This document shows positions 25,378 to 37,139 of a stretch of 64,000 nt of DNA, in pieces (the first letter of the stretch is position 1; each line of letters begins with the position of its first letter). Location of the stretch: positions 2,976,001-3,040,000 of the forward strand of contig NC_079492.1 in assembly GCF_020520425.1 (NCBI RefSeq). Reading direction: 5' to 3'. The notes beneath the pieces are model-generated. The model ran no database searches. It saw only the letters and a list, made by a program, of their open reading frames with translations, and was not told the DNA's origin. Origin of the DNA: Spinacia oleracea (lineage: Eukaryota > Streptophyta > Magnoliopsida > Caryophyllales > Amaranthaceae). The translations under genes and the position numbers were made by a program.

Positions 25378-27464
25378 TGTTATTCGGATGGAACACTACA
25401 AGAGGGGGGGGGTGAATTGTAGTATGGAACTTTCTAGCCAATTTTGCGAAATTATAAAGAAACTTTAAGCAAGTAGAGAAACAATGCAAGAGAGATTTTA
25501 CGAGGAAACTTTCTAGGCCCAACTAGAAAGAAAACCTCGACCCACTAGGGATTTCAACTTAAACTCTTTTCACTATAGGGCAACAACTCAGTTACAAACC
25601 TATAAGGAACTCGGGCATTACTTGAGTTCCTCTACGAACTCAAGTTCCCAATAGTTGTTCCTCAAACAACTACGCCCTCACTGACTTCCCTAGAAGTCTC
25701 TCTTGACTCTTTTGCTTCACTCAAAGCCTCTATGCTTCTCTCTCATAGACTTCACTCAAAGCCTACCCAAATACAACAGGAACTCACTCAAGTTCCTACC
25801 CCGTACACACCATGAACTTACTCAAGTTCCTACCCAAAACTTATACAAGAATTCACTCAAACCCTTGACAAATTACCCATTACAAGAGCTCACTCAATCC
25901 TTGAACAACTCTTAAAATATAGACATTTGATAATTGATTAAACTCTAATATGTAGAGAGTGAATAACTGTAAAGGAACTCGGAACTAACAGGAACTCAGA
26001 ACAGCAGGAACTGACTAAAAAAACGTGGAACAAATATATCTTCTTTAATTACCTTCCACGTAAACCAGACTCTGTGGAATGACCGAGAAGTCACACCCTT
26101 GAATGAATGAGAAAGCTCTCCTTTTATAGAGGAAGAAACCTCAACCACTTTCTCCATAATCTTCTCCACTAACAACCACTAAGCCCTTTAATTTAGGCAT
26201 GATCCCATGACTTTAGTCAGTAGAGAAAATCATGGAGTTAGGGCCAAGCATAATCAGGTTTTCCATGATCTCCTATTATTTCTCCACTTATGTAGTTTTT
26301 CCAAAACAACGTAAAACAATGATTTTAATTTTCTAAAACAAAACCTTTTATATCTGATTTTAATAAAATAGAAAAATAAAGTTTATTAAAATAAAATAAC
26401 TAACAATCAGATTTTATTTTACAAAAAGATTAATTCTTTTTTATTTATTAAAAATAGAATTTTAAACACATAAAAACGCAAAAGATATTCAAAACAAATC
26501 CTAGATTAAATAGGACTTTATTAAAAACAAAATTTAAATAATAAATAAATAAATATATGATATTGAAATCAGAATCCTAACCTAGATAAGATTTTACAAA
26601 AATTATATTTTATTTTAAAAACATAAATAAATAGAGTTTTACTAGGAGATAAATACTCAAAGTCAAAGGTAAATCCCTAACAACTAGGAGTTTTAAAAGC
26701 CACGTCATTGACACTTAAAATTACCTTAAGACTAGGAATATTATAGGAAAATAAACTGACGTTATTTCTCATAAGTTCCGACAAGTTCCTTTTGGCACCG
26801 TGTTCCTTAATTATTCAAGTTTCTACATACTTACATGAATCCTAGAAAATAAACTCTTATTTTCTTCTTCATGCTTCATGATGCTCCAACTCAAGAGCCT
26901 CATGTTGATAGTTCCGCCTCTGGAACTTCTCCATGCTTGTTCCTACTCAGGAACTTTATACTCGTTGTTCCTCTTAGGTCTTGCTGAGGAACTGATCTGT
27001 TTGTGTTCCTTTGAAGAACTCTGTTGCTGCTTGGATACTTGATTTATTGACTTGAACTCTTCATGTTTGTTTCTTCATCAAACCTATATTTGTTTAGTAT
27101 ACATATTGGAACTCAAACATAGGTTAGTCGTTTGCTAGTTATCATCAAAACCATAAAGTCGGTGATGACAACCAATACAAGCAAGATGAAGAAAACTAAA
27201 CTAATAAACAAGTATGCAGTAGTTAAGGAAACAAACTCTAAGTCTAATGGTACACTTATATAATTAGACTTCTCTTCTGAAGTTCCTTTCACTTCTAGAG
27301 TTCCTTTCAGGAACTTCACTTCTTCTTGTATATATTTTCAGAATCTTCCAACTAAATGATCTGTATTAACCGTCATTACTTGTTCATGCACATCTAAACA
27401 ATACACACATTAGTTAGATAATAATCATTTGTTCATAATCATAAAAACACTATATTACTCAACA
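25378..27464 (-). mobile_element. Element D 5' LTR (2087 bp)
   Basis: Near-identical copy of 18019-20100. Differences seen include one more G in the poly-G at about 25408, a 4 bp longer AAATA repeat near 26554 and single substitutions. TATA box CTCTATAAAAGG on the minus strand at 26120-26131. Confidence 0.95.
26120..26131 (-). promoter_or_regulatory. TATA box of element D 5' LTR
   Basis: Minus strand CTCTATAAAAGG, about 1.3 kb into the LTR from its start; the likely promoter of the element transcript. Confidence 0.6.
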
Positions 27465-28706
27465 AGGTTGACCATCTGGTAACACAACCTGTTGATTACT
27501 CGATGTTTTGATATTTCTCAGAATTGAAATATCACCCGTCACATGACGTGAGGCCCCACTGTCAACAATCCATCGTAAATCAAGATTACCTTGCAACTTG
27601 TTTGGTGGTCGTGATAAGATGTCAACAATTTTCTGGACTTGCTCCTTCGTCACACCAACAAGCTCATGATTGGTTGTCGTCACTGCTCCCTGCGATCCGC
27701 CTCCACTCATCACAGTGGTTGTCGCCCCTGCTGTGGTATTACTCACGGCATTGGCGCGAGCAACACCACTGGTCGACGACGCTGCCCCACGAGCTCCTCT
27801 GCCTCCTCTAATCGACGTCCTGCCTCCTCGACCAGGCCCTCTACCACCTCGTTTCTTCTCATCCCACCATTCGGGAAAACCAATTAGCTGATAACAAGTT
27901 TCTTCCTCATGACCCTCACGATTGCAATGACCACAAAATCTGTCACTCGCATCTCCCGACCTCGATCGACCCTTAGTCTCGACTTTGAACGCCATGACAC
28001 TCTCCTTACCTCTCGTTGCCTTGGCGCGCATGGTCTCGGTATTCATAACCGTCTGGTATGCCAACGGCGATCTTGCTAACAGTTGTGCACGAATGGCTTC
28101 ATAGTGATCGTCTAGGCCAATTAAGAAATAGTGCAGACGATCTTCATCATGAATGTCCCCCACCTGCTTCGCTATGTTGCACGTGCAACCCGCACATATA
28201 CACCTTAGAACTCGTGCATACTGTACGTACTCCTTCCATACCTTCGACAAGCGGCCATAGTACTCCATGACGCCCTCAGACGTGCCCTGCTTGCAGCCAC
28301 TCAGAGCCATCTTAATATGGCAGACCCTAGTTCCCGACACGACGCAGTACCGCATCCTCAAATGACACCACAACTCGTGAGCAATATCAAAATCTTCCAG
28401 ATTCGAACGCAAACTCTCGTCTATGGTGTTTGTGATCCAAGGCACCACCATCGAATTGACCGCAATCCAATGTTTCATCTTCGTTGCGTCCGTAATGGGT
28501 TCCTTCACAGAACCATCAAGAAATCCAAATTTGAATTTTGAAATCATCGAGCGACGAACGGCTTTGGCCCATTCATCGTAGTTCGATGCTCCTCTTAGTT
28601 TCACAGGGGTGATAACAATACATGGACCGTCGCCTGACCCGAGATAGTAGTCTAGGTCGACGGCGGCGGCGATGACCTTTGATGGTGCCTCCTCATCGGA
28701 ACTCAT
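27465..28706 (-). pseudogene. Copia C: gag and start of protease
   Basis: Open from the ATG at 28704-28706 (MSSDEEAPSKVIAAAVDL) to the junction with element D. Gag with LRGASNYDEWAKAVRRSM and FGFLDGSVKEP, the usual copia gag opening; a basic Arg/Gly-rich region; a CCHC knuckle CGHCNREGHEEETC; then the protease active site WIVDSGASRHVTG. The element D insertion cuts it after VVLPDGQP, and the remainder is at 18018 leftwards. It makes the coat and protease part of copia C. Gene parts are otherwise undamaged here. Confidence 0.93.
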
Positions 28707-28765
28707 GGTGAAACTTAAGGAATGGTTAACTCCTAATCTCGATACTCAACAAGCGAAGAAATTCG

Positions 28766-30145
28766 TGTTAGGTTATGATACATATGACAATTCATAAATC
28801 ATGTGGAAAAACCATAAATCCAGGAAAACATATTATTTACACATAATCATTTAGCATAGTTTAGATGCATACTCTTTGTTGCGTGCCTTCCCTAGCTGCG
28901 CCCGAACCGAACAAGAACAAGTCTTTAGGACTCCAAGTGTCGTCCCTCCGTAGATAGTCCACAGCACGTCCGGATCCGCCTTAAGATTGACCAACTAGAA
29001 TCTCCCTTAAGGTTCTACTTATTTTCGGCTAAATGGGCAAGAGTTATGGCTGATTTTGTGCTTAAAAATCCTAGCTTTGAATACTTGAAAACTTATGTAT
29101 AAACAATGACCCTAGGCCCTTATTTATAGAGGTATGGAAAGAGAATTGGAATCCTATTAGGATACTCATTTATTTAATTAGAATCCTGCTAGGACTCTAT
29201 TTAAATAAACTTTATCTAATAGGTTTAGGATTTAATCTTTTATTGAATCCCGATAGCTTTAGGATTCGCACACGAGCATCGCACGAGCACCGTACACCCG
29301 CGCAGGCCTTGCGGCCCACGCTGAGCGCACAGCGCTCGGCCCATGCTTCTGTCCGCGCGCGCCCATGGCTTCGGCTGGGCCTGGCTTGCGCTGGGCCTGG
29401 TCGAGGCTTTGGCGTGTGTTGGTGATGCGTGTGGCTTGCTGGGCGATGGCCTGGCTTCGTGTTGGGCCTTCGTCTAGCGAGCCTCGTCCGATGCTAATTC
29501 GTACGATACGCTTTCGATTAAATTCCCGATTCCGGAATTTATTTCCGATACGAACAATATTTAATATTTCCGATTCCGGAATTAATTTCCATTTCGAACA
29601 AATATTTAATATTTCCGTTTCCGGAATTATTTTCCGATTCCGATAATATTTCCGTTTCTGACAATATTTCCGTTTCCGGCAATATTTCCGATTCCGGCAA
29701 TATTTCCATTTCCGATAATATTTCCCGATACGTACCATGTTTCCGTTTCCGGCAACATCTACGACTTGGATAATATTTATATTTCCGATACGATCCATAT
29801 TTCCGTTTATGGCAATATCATCGTTTCCGGAGTATTCATTTCTTGCCTGTGACGATCTCAGCTCCCACTGAAACCAAGATCCGTCGATTCCGAATATCCA
29901 TAGATGGAGTATTTAATGCCATTAAATACTTGATCCGTTTACGTACTATTTGTGTGACCCTACGGGTTCAGTCAAGAGTAAGCTGTGGATTAATATCATT
30001 AATTCCACTTGAACTGAAGCGACCTCTAGCTAGGCATTCAGCTCACTTGATCTCACTGAATTATTAACTTGTTAATTAATACTGAACCGCATTTATTAGA
30101 CTTAACATTGAATGCATACTTGGACCAAGGGCATTATTTCCTTCA
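28766..30145 (-). mobile_element. Family-1 solo LTR 2 (1380 bp)
   Basis: Plus strand TGTTAGGTTATG to TATTTCCTTCA, flanked by ATTCG at 28761-28765 and 30146-30150. No interior, so a solo LTR. It sits in the copia C leader between gag and PBS, in the same orientation as C. Confidence 0.95.
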
Positions 30146-30217
30146 ATTCGCTGTTCTCAATACTCGGCTACACTCTCTCAGATTATTGCGGAAAAAAAAA
30201 CTAGGATTTTTAACCTA

Positions 30218-30231
30218 GGCTCTTGATACCA
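30218..30231 (-). other. Copia C primer binding site
   Basis: Minus strand TGGTATCAAGAGCC, directly adjoining the LTR end. tRNA-iMet type with one added A. Confidence 0.85.
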
Positions 30232-30393
30232 TGTCAAATATTGTGTAATCTCGTATCATTCTCATTAATCACACACGTATATATAGTACAACTCAGTTAC
30301 CTAAACCCTAGGTACACATTAGGTAACATACCATAGTTAGGACTCTACAGAATATTCACAGAATAATATCTAATATCTTAACATATCTTAACA
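30232..30393 (-). mobile_element. Copia C 5' LTR (about 162 bp)
   Basis: Minus strand TGTTAAGATATG to ATATTTGACA, with the PBS following at once. Very short for a plant copia LTR. Contains a possible TATA (TATATATA near 30275). The outer border is set by the TG start and is less sure than the PBS side. Confidence 0.75.
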
Positions 30394-31540
30394 ACATCCC
30401 TAGCAATTATGGACAGTCCACAAAGGCTAAATAACTCAATTTTCTCCCATTAACTATTTGGGTTAAGCCTGTCAACGGATTCCTCTCTCCCTTTTTTCTT
30501 TTCTAGGATTTATTTTCTTGGCTGCTGTAGGCCGGAAATAGTATAATAAAATTAGATTATTTCCGACCATTTAATTCAGCTATTGTCTCTTACATTCAAT
30601 TAATTTTCATCATATGTGCAGAGTTTGTCCTTGTTCGTTAGTCGTCATATGGTGAAGTTAGTTATACTCCGTAGTATATTTAGTTTGTCGTCCACACTCG
30701 TAGTGGATTTATGTAAAATTTGTTTGTTGGTAAAGTTTTATGTGGGATCGCAACAAATATGAAATTTTCGATTACAAAAAATATAGCTTTTATTGTATTT
30801 TACAATCACAACCGCTACTTTACCAAACACTCATATTAGTTACTCGCCACTTTGACATCTAACCGTTACCTGCTACTCCCTCTGTATATATTTAAGGGAT
30901 ACACTTGCCTTTTCCGGCCGTATTTATTTAAGAGATACACTTGCCATTTTTAGTAAGTTATCAACCCAACCATCTAATTAAATAATCTATCTACACCCCA
31001 CCACCATCCTCACCCCTTAAAATGACATGGTCCCTACTTGTTTTACTTATTAAAATATCTACCCAACCCCACTTATTTTATTACTTTATTTCATTCAATT
31101 TTTCTTCTTAATAACCGTGCCCGACCAAGTGTATCTTTTAAATAAATACGGAGGGAGTACTATTGACCGCTACCCGCTATTTCAGCAGTTACCCGCTATT
31201 CAACTACTAAACGCTACCCGCTTACGCTAGTTTGGCCGAACAGGGCCTAAATGTTCCAACATTAAAATATAATTTTAAAACAAAAAAAAGCCAGAAAAAG
31301 TATGCCCAAACTCCTAAAGTTTGAAAATTTGCCAAAATATTTATGTTGCCCATACTTGGATTTCTTTATCATCTCTTAGCGGGGCTTGATCTGTTTAACT
31401 TGGACCCTATAGGCTATAGCTAACGGGGTCTTTGTCCATTGGGCCCTAACCCCTTCTACAAATGGGCCGGATTTGGTCCATTAAGAAAATGGCGGGCTTC
31501 GTCCAACTGCGCCAAATTTGTTTTAGACCAAAACCCATTC
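30394..31540. other. Intergenic region between copia C and GOT1
   Basis: AT-rich, without a gene. Contains a Stowaway-like MITE (30876-31157). Around it are short imperfect repeats of CGCTAC/CCGCTA and, near 31230, the text TTTGGCCGAACAGGGCC, which is reminiscent of hAT-type inverted ends (not proven). Confidence 0.6.
30876..31157. mobile_element. Stowaway-like MITE (282 bp)
   Basis: Starts CTCCCTCTGTATATATTTAA and ends TTAAATAAATACGGAGGGAG, imperfect terminal inverted repeats, with TA on both sides (30874-30875, 31158-31159). An internal second copy of the arm is at about 30920-30950. No coding capacity; a Tc1/mariner-derived MITE type common in plants. Confidence 0.85.
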
Positions 31541-31659
31541 ACATCATAGTGAGAAAGGCTTAGACCAGTCTCTCCGTTCACCGGCAACCGAAAAAAAGAA
31601 GCCGACAAACCAATTTTCTGGTTTCTCTCTCCTCCGCATCTCCGGCGTTTTCCCGGCGA

Positions 31660-32022
31660 TGTTTCTTTCTCTTACCGTTTCCATTTTCTTAATTATTTGT
31701 ATGAAATTGATGCAAAATGAAATGAGAAATTCTCGCGATCTTTCAATTAGGCGTTTTTTTTCCTTCGTCTGATTCAAGTTTGTTCGGACAATTTGAGTGT
31801 AGGAGGCGTCGAGGACGAACTTGAAGCTATTTTTACTGGTATTTAATCAAATTTGTTGATTATCGAATCGTGTTTTGATTTTATGTGAATCAAATTGATG
31901 CGAAATGCAATAAAATTGTTGTGAGTTTTGAAATTTAGGTTTTTATTTTTCGATTGAAATTTGTTTGTACAATTTGAATGTAGGAAGTATTGAGGACGGA
32001 TTTGAAGCAAATTTCACAGGTA
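31660..32022 (+). repeat. Duplicated 5' UTR/intron segment of GOT1 (two units of about 180 bp)
   Basis: The stretch ending GACGAACTTGAAGC at about 31826 recurs in changed form ending GACGGATTTGAAGC at about 32007. Each is preceded by an ATTTG(T)AA-rich tract and TGTAGGA and followed by a possible GTA splice donor. Diverged tandem duplication of a noncoding exon and its upstream intron. Confidence 0.65.
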
Positions 32023-32949
32023 ATGCTTGAAATAATCGGAAGGCATGACCAAGTTTTGATGATTTGCGAATCTTGATTTGATCTGATTCTCTTCTGGTTG
32101 ATTTTGATAATGCAGCATCGATTACGTGAACTCTCTGGTTTTGCGAGCAGTTGACTGTTGCATTTTGTTCAGTGGGCGACAATGGTTTCGTTTGAGATGA
32201 ATGACAGAAAAAGTGAGCAAAATTTAACTTTTACTTGATCTCTAGCGTATTGAAGTTTTGGTTGTGAAGAAAACTTGTTGACTAATTCGAACAAATTAAT
32301 CAAGATTAACATTATCTTTGATTTGGTGTGAATTACTTTTTTTATGATTTGTTTTGAAGTTGCATGTTTTGGTGTGTTGATTTTCAAATATAAGTGGATG
32401 TTCCGAAAGTGAATTTTGGACTTTGTCTGGTTTTAGAAAGTTGATAGCCATTTCGAAATAACTTGAGTGACCTATAAGATAATTCTATGACATGAAGTAC
32501 ATTTAATTGTTTGACATAAAAAACAAGGATGTAGAGAGCTAGAATTTCTGTCCAAGGTTCTTTTCTTAAGTAACAAACAGATTAAGAATGAACAATTCGT
32601 GTATATTTCGGATCGGAATTGATTCATAAGAATCCAACTGGCAGCGAGATGATTTTGTTATGTTTTGTGTGGGCTATATCTTGAGTTACTGTTTCTTGAA
32701 TTCTACTCTTCTCGAAAATTTAACTTAGTACTTCGGATTTACTTTCTTTTCCATCTAAGAACCTTACAAGTTTAAGCTTGCGCTTGTGAGCTTCTCTAAC
32801 TAAGGTTTCTGGTATCCATTCTGTGTTCTATGCCTCTGTCTTTTTGGAATTGTAATCACTGATAAAAAAATCAAAATTTCCATAGAAAGATGGCCAGGAA
32901 CCATACTAGCTGGCTGTGAGCTATATGTCATTCTTCATATATAATGGAC

Positions 32950-33206
32950 ACTTGGCTTGTGTTTGGCAATAGTTTTTGGTGTTCATTTTTGGGTCAAATG
33001 CTATTCAAATAGTGTTTGGCGAAGTAATGGTGAGTACTAGATTTAAGGGATTTGTAGTTTACAAATGCTTCCAAATTAGCTGTTAGTTTAACCACTTACA
33101 TGTCTAACTGATAACATCTAACAACTTGTAAGAACAAACATAGCTAGTAGCTACTAAAATATGTATCAGCTATTATAAGAGCTAGTTTGGCAAACAGGCT
33201 TGTTTC
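32950..33206. mobile_element. Possible hAT-type MITE in GOT1 intron 1
   Basis: Left text GCTTGTGTTTGGCAATAG and right text CTAGTTTGGCAAACAGGC are imperfect inverted repeats. There is no coding potential. No clear 8 bp duplication was found, so this is tentative. Confidence 0.3.
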
Positions 33207-33271
33207 GCGGCCATTAGTTATTCTTTCTTCAGATTTTTGTTTCTTTCAAAGTTTTTTGGGGGCCATACTTT

Positions 33272-35297
33272 ATTTTTTTGAGGGAAAGCAGGCTTAGTGC
33301 ATTAACTTAGGGACAAAATGTCCATCGTTACATACGGGTTAATCTCACAAGGACAATGATTACTCCACACTTGTTGTACTCCGAACGGCACTAAACGGGC
33401 TAGGTGATGAGCAACAAAGTTGCCCTCCCTTTTTACATGAGACCATGAAATGAAATCAAAATAAAGGCTTAAATAGAAAATGTCTTCCAAAATAGCATCC
33501 AAATCTGACAAATAGATGGCAGCCTTAGTTAATCTCTTGGTGAGGAGCTCACAATCACTTTCCAGAATCACTCGTGTGAGGCCAAAATTGCGAGCCAATT
33601 TCAGAGCAAGTAACATTGCTTTACCTTCAGCAGCTTCAGGTGCCAGAACCCCTAACTCTCCTGCACGCCGAAAACAGTACAGTACCACAGTGATCTCTTG
33701 CCACACCTAAGCCAATCCAGCCCTCCTCACGAAGAGATGCATCACAGTTTATTTTGATGAAGTTAATTGGAGGGGGCTGCCATTTCTTTGAGCCGGGGGA
33801 AGAGTTCCTGCAAATCGGGCCATACACATGAGAAGAGTATTGGTTATGGTCCTCAACAAGTCGTCAAACACGGTCTATAATTACTCCATGGGGGTACTTC
33901 CTTCCCATTAAAAACCTTTTCATTCCTTCTGTTCCATATTTGCCAAAGGAGTATAACTCCAGCTTGTTTCTTTTTTCCTTCAAGCTTCTTCCAGCTATCA
34001 ACCCAGTCCAGCAGCTCTAGATCACTATAACCAGCTAACATAATCTCACACTACATAGCAGACCATAAATCTTTGACGCTGTGACATTCTATAAGGGCGT
34101 GATGGACAGATTCTGGCACGCCAACAGACCAAGGGCAACTATCTTCGACAGTCATATGGCGCCACTTAAGGTAAGCACGTGCTGGAAGAGTACCCGTACA
34201 CAAGCGCCACATGAAGTGTTTTACCTTTGGTAGTACATCCAGATCAGACCTCCACCCACGCCTGATGAATGTGTCAAAATTGTGAGATTTTCCCAGCATG
34301 TAAGCATTTTTGACTGAGTACATACTATCCATGGAGTAAGCCTACGTCAAACAATCCTCCGGACATCGCTCGCTCAAGGGAATTGACATTATACACTTAA
34401 CATCTCGTTCATTGAAATGGGAAGTAAGCAAATCAAAGTTCCATTCTTGACAACCAGGAGCTAGTAGATCACTAACCTTTGAGAGGTGGTCAATATGGTC
34501 TGTAGTAATGCGGCTACCTTGATCATCCGCCACCATGGATCCTCCCAAATGTCCACTTTATCACCCTTACCAATCCTCCATATCAGGCGGACAGACCCTC
34601 TTTCACCAGAGCCTTCGAGGACCAGATGCTCTTCCAAGAGTAACTACACCCCAAGCCAAGAGAGGCATCAAGAAAGGATCGCCGCAGGTAGTACTTAGCA
34701 CGCATAACCCTTCCAAGTAAAGACTCTGGAGCATTAATCAACCTCCATGCTTGTTTGCCTAGGAGAGCGTCATTAAAAACAACCATGTCTCTAAAACCCA
34801 CACCACCAAGACACTTTAAGGAGCAAAGGTCATCCCAACTCTTCCAATGAACCTTCCTACCGGAGCTTGAATTTCCTCACCAAAACCGAGCCACCATTGA
34901 GTGAAAATCGTTAATAATGCCAATAGGGAGCTTATAGATGCCCATCAGGTAAGTCGGGATCGCTTGGATGACTGATTTAATCAAGACTTCCTTGCCGGCT
35001 CTCGAGAGAAGTTTCTTCTTCGATCCTTGCACTTTTTTCCATACACGGTCCTTTAAAGCCGCAAACACATATTTTTTAGATTTCCCGATGATGGTAGGGA
35101 TACCTAAATATTTTTCGTGCATGTCCACTAACCTCATGTTTAGAATGTCCAGCATACTGCCTTGATGAGAAGGACACACTCCTTTACTAAAAGACACATC
35201 ACTTTTGCCGTAGTTTATTTTTTGTCCGGAAGCCGCTTTGTATAGTTTGAGAATATCAACTATTTTAGAGCATTCATGTGAGTTTGCTTTGTATTGA
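33272..35297 (-). mobile_element. LINE 1: 5'-truncated L1-type retrotransposon in GOT1 intron 1
   Basis: Minus-strand remnant, from right to left: RT C-terminal part (SGQKINYGKSDVSFSKGVCP and EKYLGIPTIIGKSKKY, 34877-35290), the following GFRDMVVFNDALLGKQAWRL (34583-34801), zf-RVT with CPWSVGVPESVHHALIEC (34051-34332), and a plant-type RNase H (INCDASLREEGWIGLGVARD and ILESDCELL, 33302-33827). It ends at a T run on the plus strand (about 33272), the remains of the poly(A) tail. Frameshifts separate the blocks. The endonuclease and RT core are absent through 5' truncation. Not mobile. Confidence 0.9.
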
Positions 35298-37139
35298 ATC
35301 TAAAGTCGGTGCTGTCGTTTAAAAGAAAAATTAATATTATCAATAACTTTGTATGATGTATGCATTTCACTTTTTGTTGTACCATTTATCTCAAATGGTG
35401 ATATATTTTATCACTGAGATATGACAAAAAATTGTAAGGGTTATGACTGTTATCTCTTTGTATGCAGAAGATTTCTGACCATGTTTTTGCTGTTATCTGA
35501 TTGAAAACAGAGATTGGGTTAGGCTTGACTGGTTTTTGTGTCTTTTTCACCTTCCTCGGAGTCGTGTTCCTGTTTGACAAAGCATTACTTGCAATGGGGA
35601 AATGTAGTTTTCTTGATCTTATCATCATCTCAATTTTTTTCATCCTATCTTTTAGTAATTGTTCTCACTCCCAACTCTGTTTCTCTTTATGATTTCTTTG
35701 CTCAGATCCTCTTCCTGTCTGGGTTGGCACTGACCATTGGACTGACATCCACTTTGCAGTTTTTCATGAAGCCCCAAAATTATAAGGCATACATCTCTTA
35801 AATACTCTTGCCACCTTTTTTTATTCATGTCATGCATATTTAGGTGTTTTCGGAGTATATTGCTATTTATCGATGGTGCTCAGGGAACAATCTCTTTTGG
35901 TGCTGGCTTCTTCTTTGTTCTGATAGGTGGCCGATAATAGGCATGATATTGGAATCTTATGGATTCCTAGTACTCTTCAGGTCTATAGTTACTCTTGTTT
36001 AGATGTGTTGCACTCTTACTTGTATATGGTGTTTCCTGTTACTGAGGACTGGCTGTTCTGCGCAGTGGCTTTTGGCCTACATTGTCAGTTTTTGTCCAGA
36101 GGATATTCCAGCAGCCATATATCAGATTGGTATGTGTATCATTTTTTTTGTCACAGTTTTTTATTTATTTTTATGGCTATTTTTTTTTCTGGTAAAATTA
36201 AGCAATTATGTTAATACCAAAAAGAGCAAATACATGAGAATTGGTTACCGAGTCCCTCCGTACACACTGAGTACCCAAAAACAAACAGAACCCTACAAAC
36301 TCCTATGAACACAAACAACCACAAAAGTCACCCCAAACAGCTGTGTTAAGCAAACTAGTCTTGATGAAGTCCACTGAATCAGTTGAGATCTCCAGACTTC
36401 CATTTCAGACTAATCAACCTTGGATTTGCTAACAGACATCGGCCTTAACCGTCTTAATTATCTTTTCTGGCATCACAACAGAATTGTTCCAGTATGTGTT
36501 ATTCCTGGAATTCCGGATGTGGTAAACAAAGGCCGCTGGAACAGCAAAAGCCACCTTCCGTTTAATTGCAGAATTTCTCACTCTTTCCCACTTTTCCCAG
36601 CAGTTCTGGACCCCAATACAATCACACAAACTCTTGTAACACATTGTACTATAAAGACATTGAAACATCAAATGAGGAACGCTCTCCTCTGCTGCCCCAC
36701 AAAATAAGCAGCATGCCTCCGAGCAGACCCCGATTTTCCTAAATTTATTCCTTGTTCTTAACTTCCCTAATGCAGTCATCCAAGAAATGAAAGAATGTTT
36801 AGGAACATTGAATCTGTTCCAGACCTAACAGTTCCACTCACTGTTACCTGATTTGCTAATATGAGACTGGGTACGGGATCGCAATTCGCTACCTACATTG
36901 CCAAGTTAGACCAAAATTGTACGATTTTCATGTTATAATTCGCCTTTTCGGTTCGCGGTTCGTGGGGTAATTAGAGAATTAGGTAACGCTGGTTCCACTG
37001 GATTCTAGTTCGGTCCCCTCTCAGCCATTTAGACACATTAGAAATGGAATGACGGCTACCTATATTACACCACCCTTGCTAGATGCACCCCTCTTTAAGC
37101 TCTTCTTTTGTGTGACAGATTCACTACAAGAAAATCATA

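Larger units (their letters stand above)
18019..27464 (-). mobile_element. Element D: Sirevirus-like non-autonomous LTR retrotransposon (9446 bp)
   Basis: Complete element on the minus strand: 5' LTR 25378-27464, iMet PBS, 5.3 kb interior, polypurine tract, 3' LTR 18019-20100, target duplication AGGTT. The PPT context, TCATCATCAAAAAGGGGGAA just before TGTTGAG, is the form known from Sireviruses (copia), and similar tracts recur upstream. The interior has no ORF above about 130 codons and no gag, protease, RT or integrase motif that I could see, so it resembles a LARD. The LTRs differ by about a dozen substitutions and two or three small indels on reading them side by side, so the insertion is recent. 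It depends on proteins supplied in trans (inference). Confidence 0.88.
13821..30393 (-). mobile_element. Copia element C, broken by four insertions
   Basis: Composite of one minus-strand copia. Pieces from 5' to 3': LTR (30232-30393), PBS, leader, gag-protease (28706-27465), integrase part (18018-16737), RT/RNase H (15354-13821). The inserts are solo LTR 2 (28766-30145), element D (18019-27464), solo LTR 1 (15355-16736) and element B (from 13820). Three of the four junctions show perfect 5 bp duplications, so the pieces were once contiguous. The 3' LTR is not in the window. Confidence 0.9.
31540..36129 (+). pseudogene. GOT1: Decayed vesicle transport protein GOT1 gene, last exon missing
   Basis: Five coding segments can be read: 32182-32212 (MVSFEMNDRK), 35511-35603 (IGLGLTGFCVFFTFLGVVFL), 35706-35786 (ILFLSGLALTIGLTSTLQFF), 35884-35980 (GTISFGAGFFFVLIG, then IIGMILESYGFLVLF) and 36066-36129 (GFWPTLSVFVQRIFQQPYIR). 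Together these match plant GOT1-like proteins, about 140-residue four-span membrane proteins of ER-Golgi transport. Damage: one extra base at the end of segment 2, a GC instead of GT donor after 35786, one missing base in segment 4 (after VLIG), a six-codon gap in segment 5, and no final exon (LINE 2 follows). The long 5' UTR with introns (31540-32181) is still visible. Intron 1 holds LINE 1. Likely a dead duplicate; a functional copy should exist elsewhere. Confidence 0.85.

Noticed and set aside
33272..33300. Target-site duplication for LINE 1
   Set aside because: I could not find a convincing matching pair at the two ends (near 33270 and 35297), so none is annotated.
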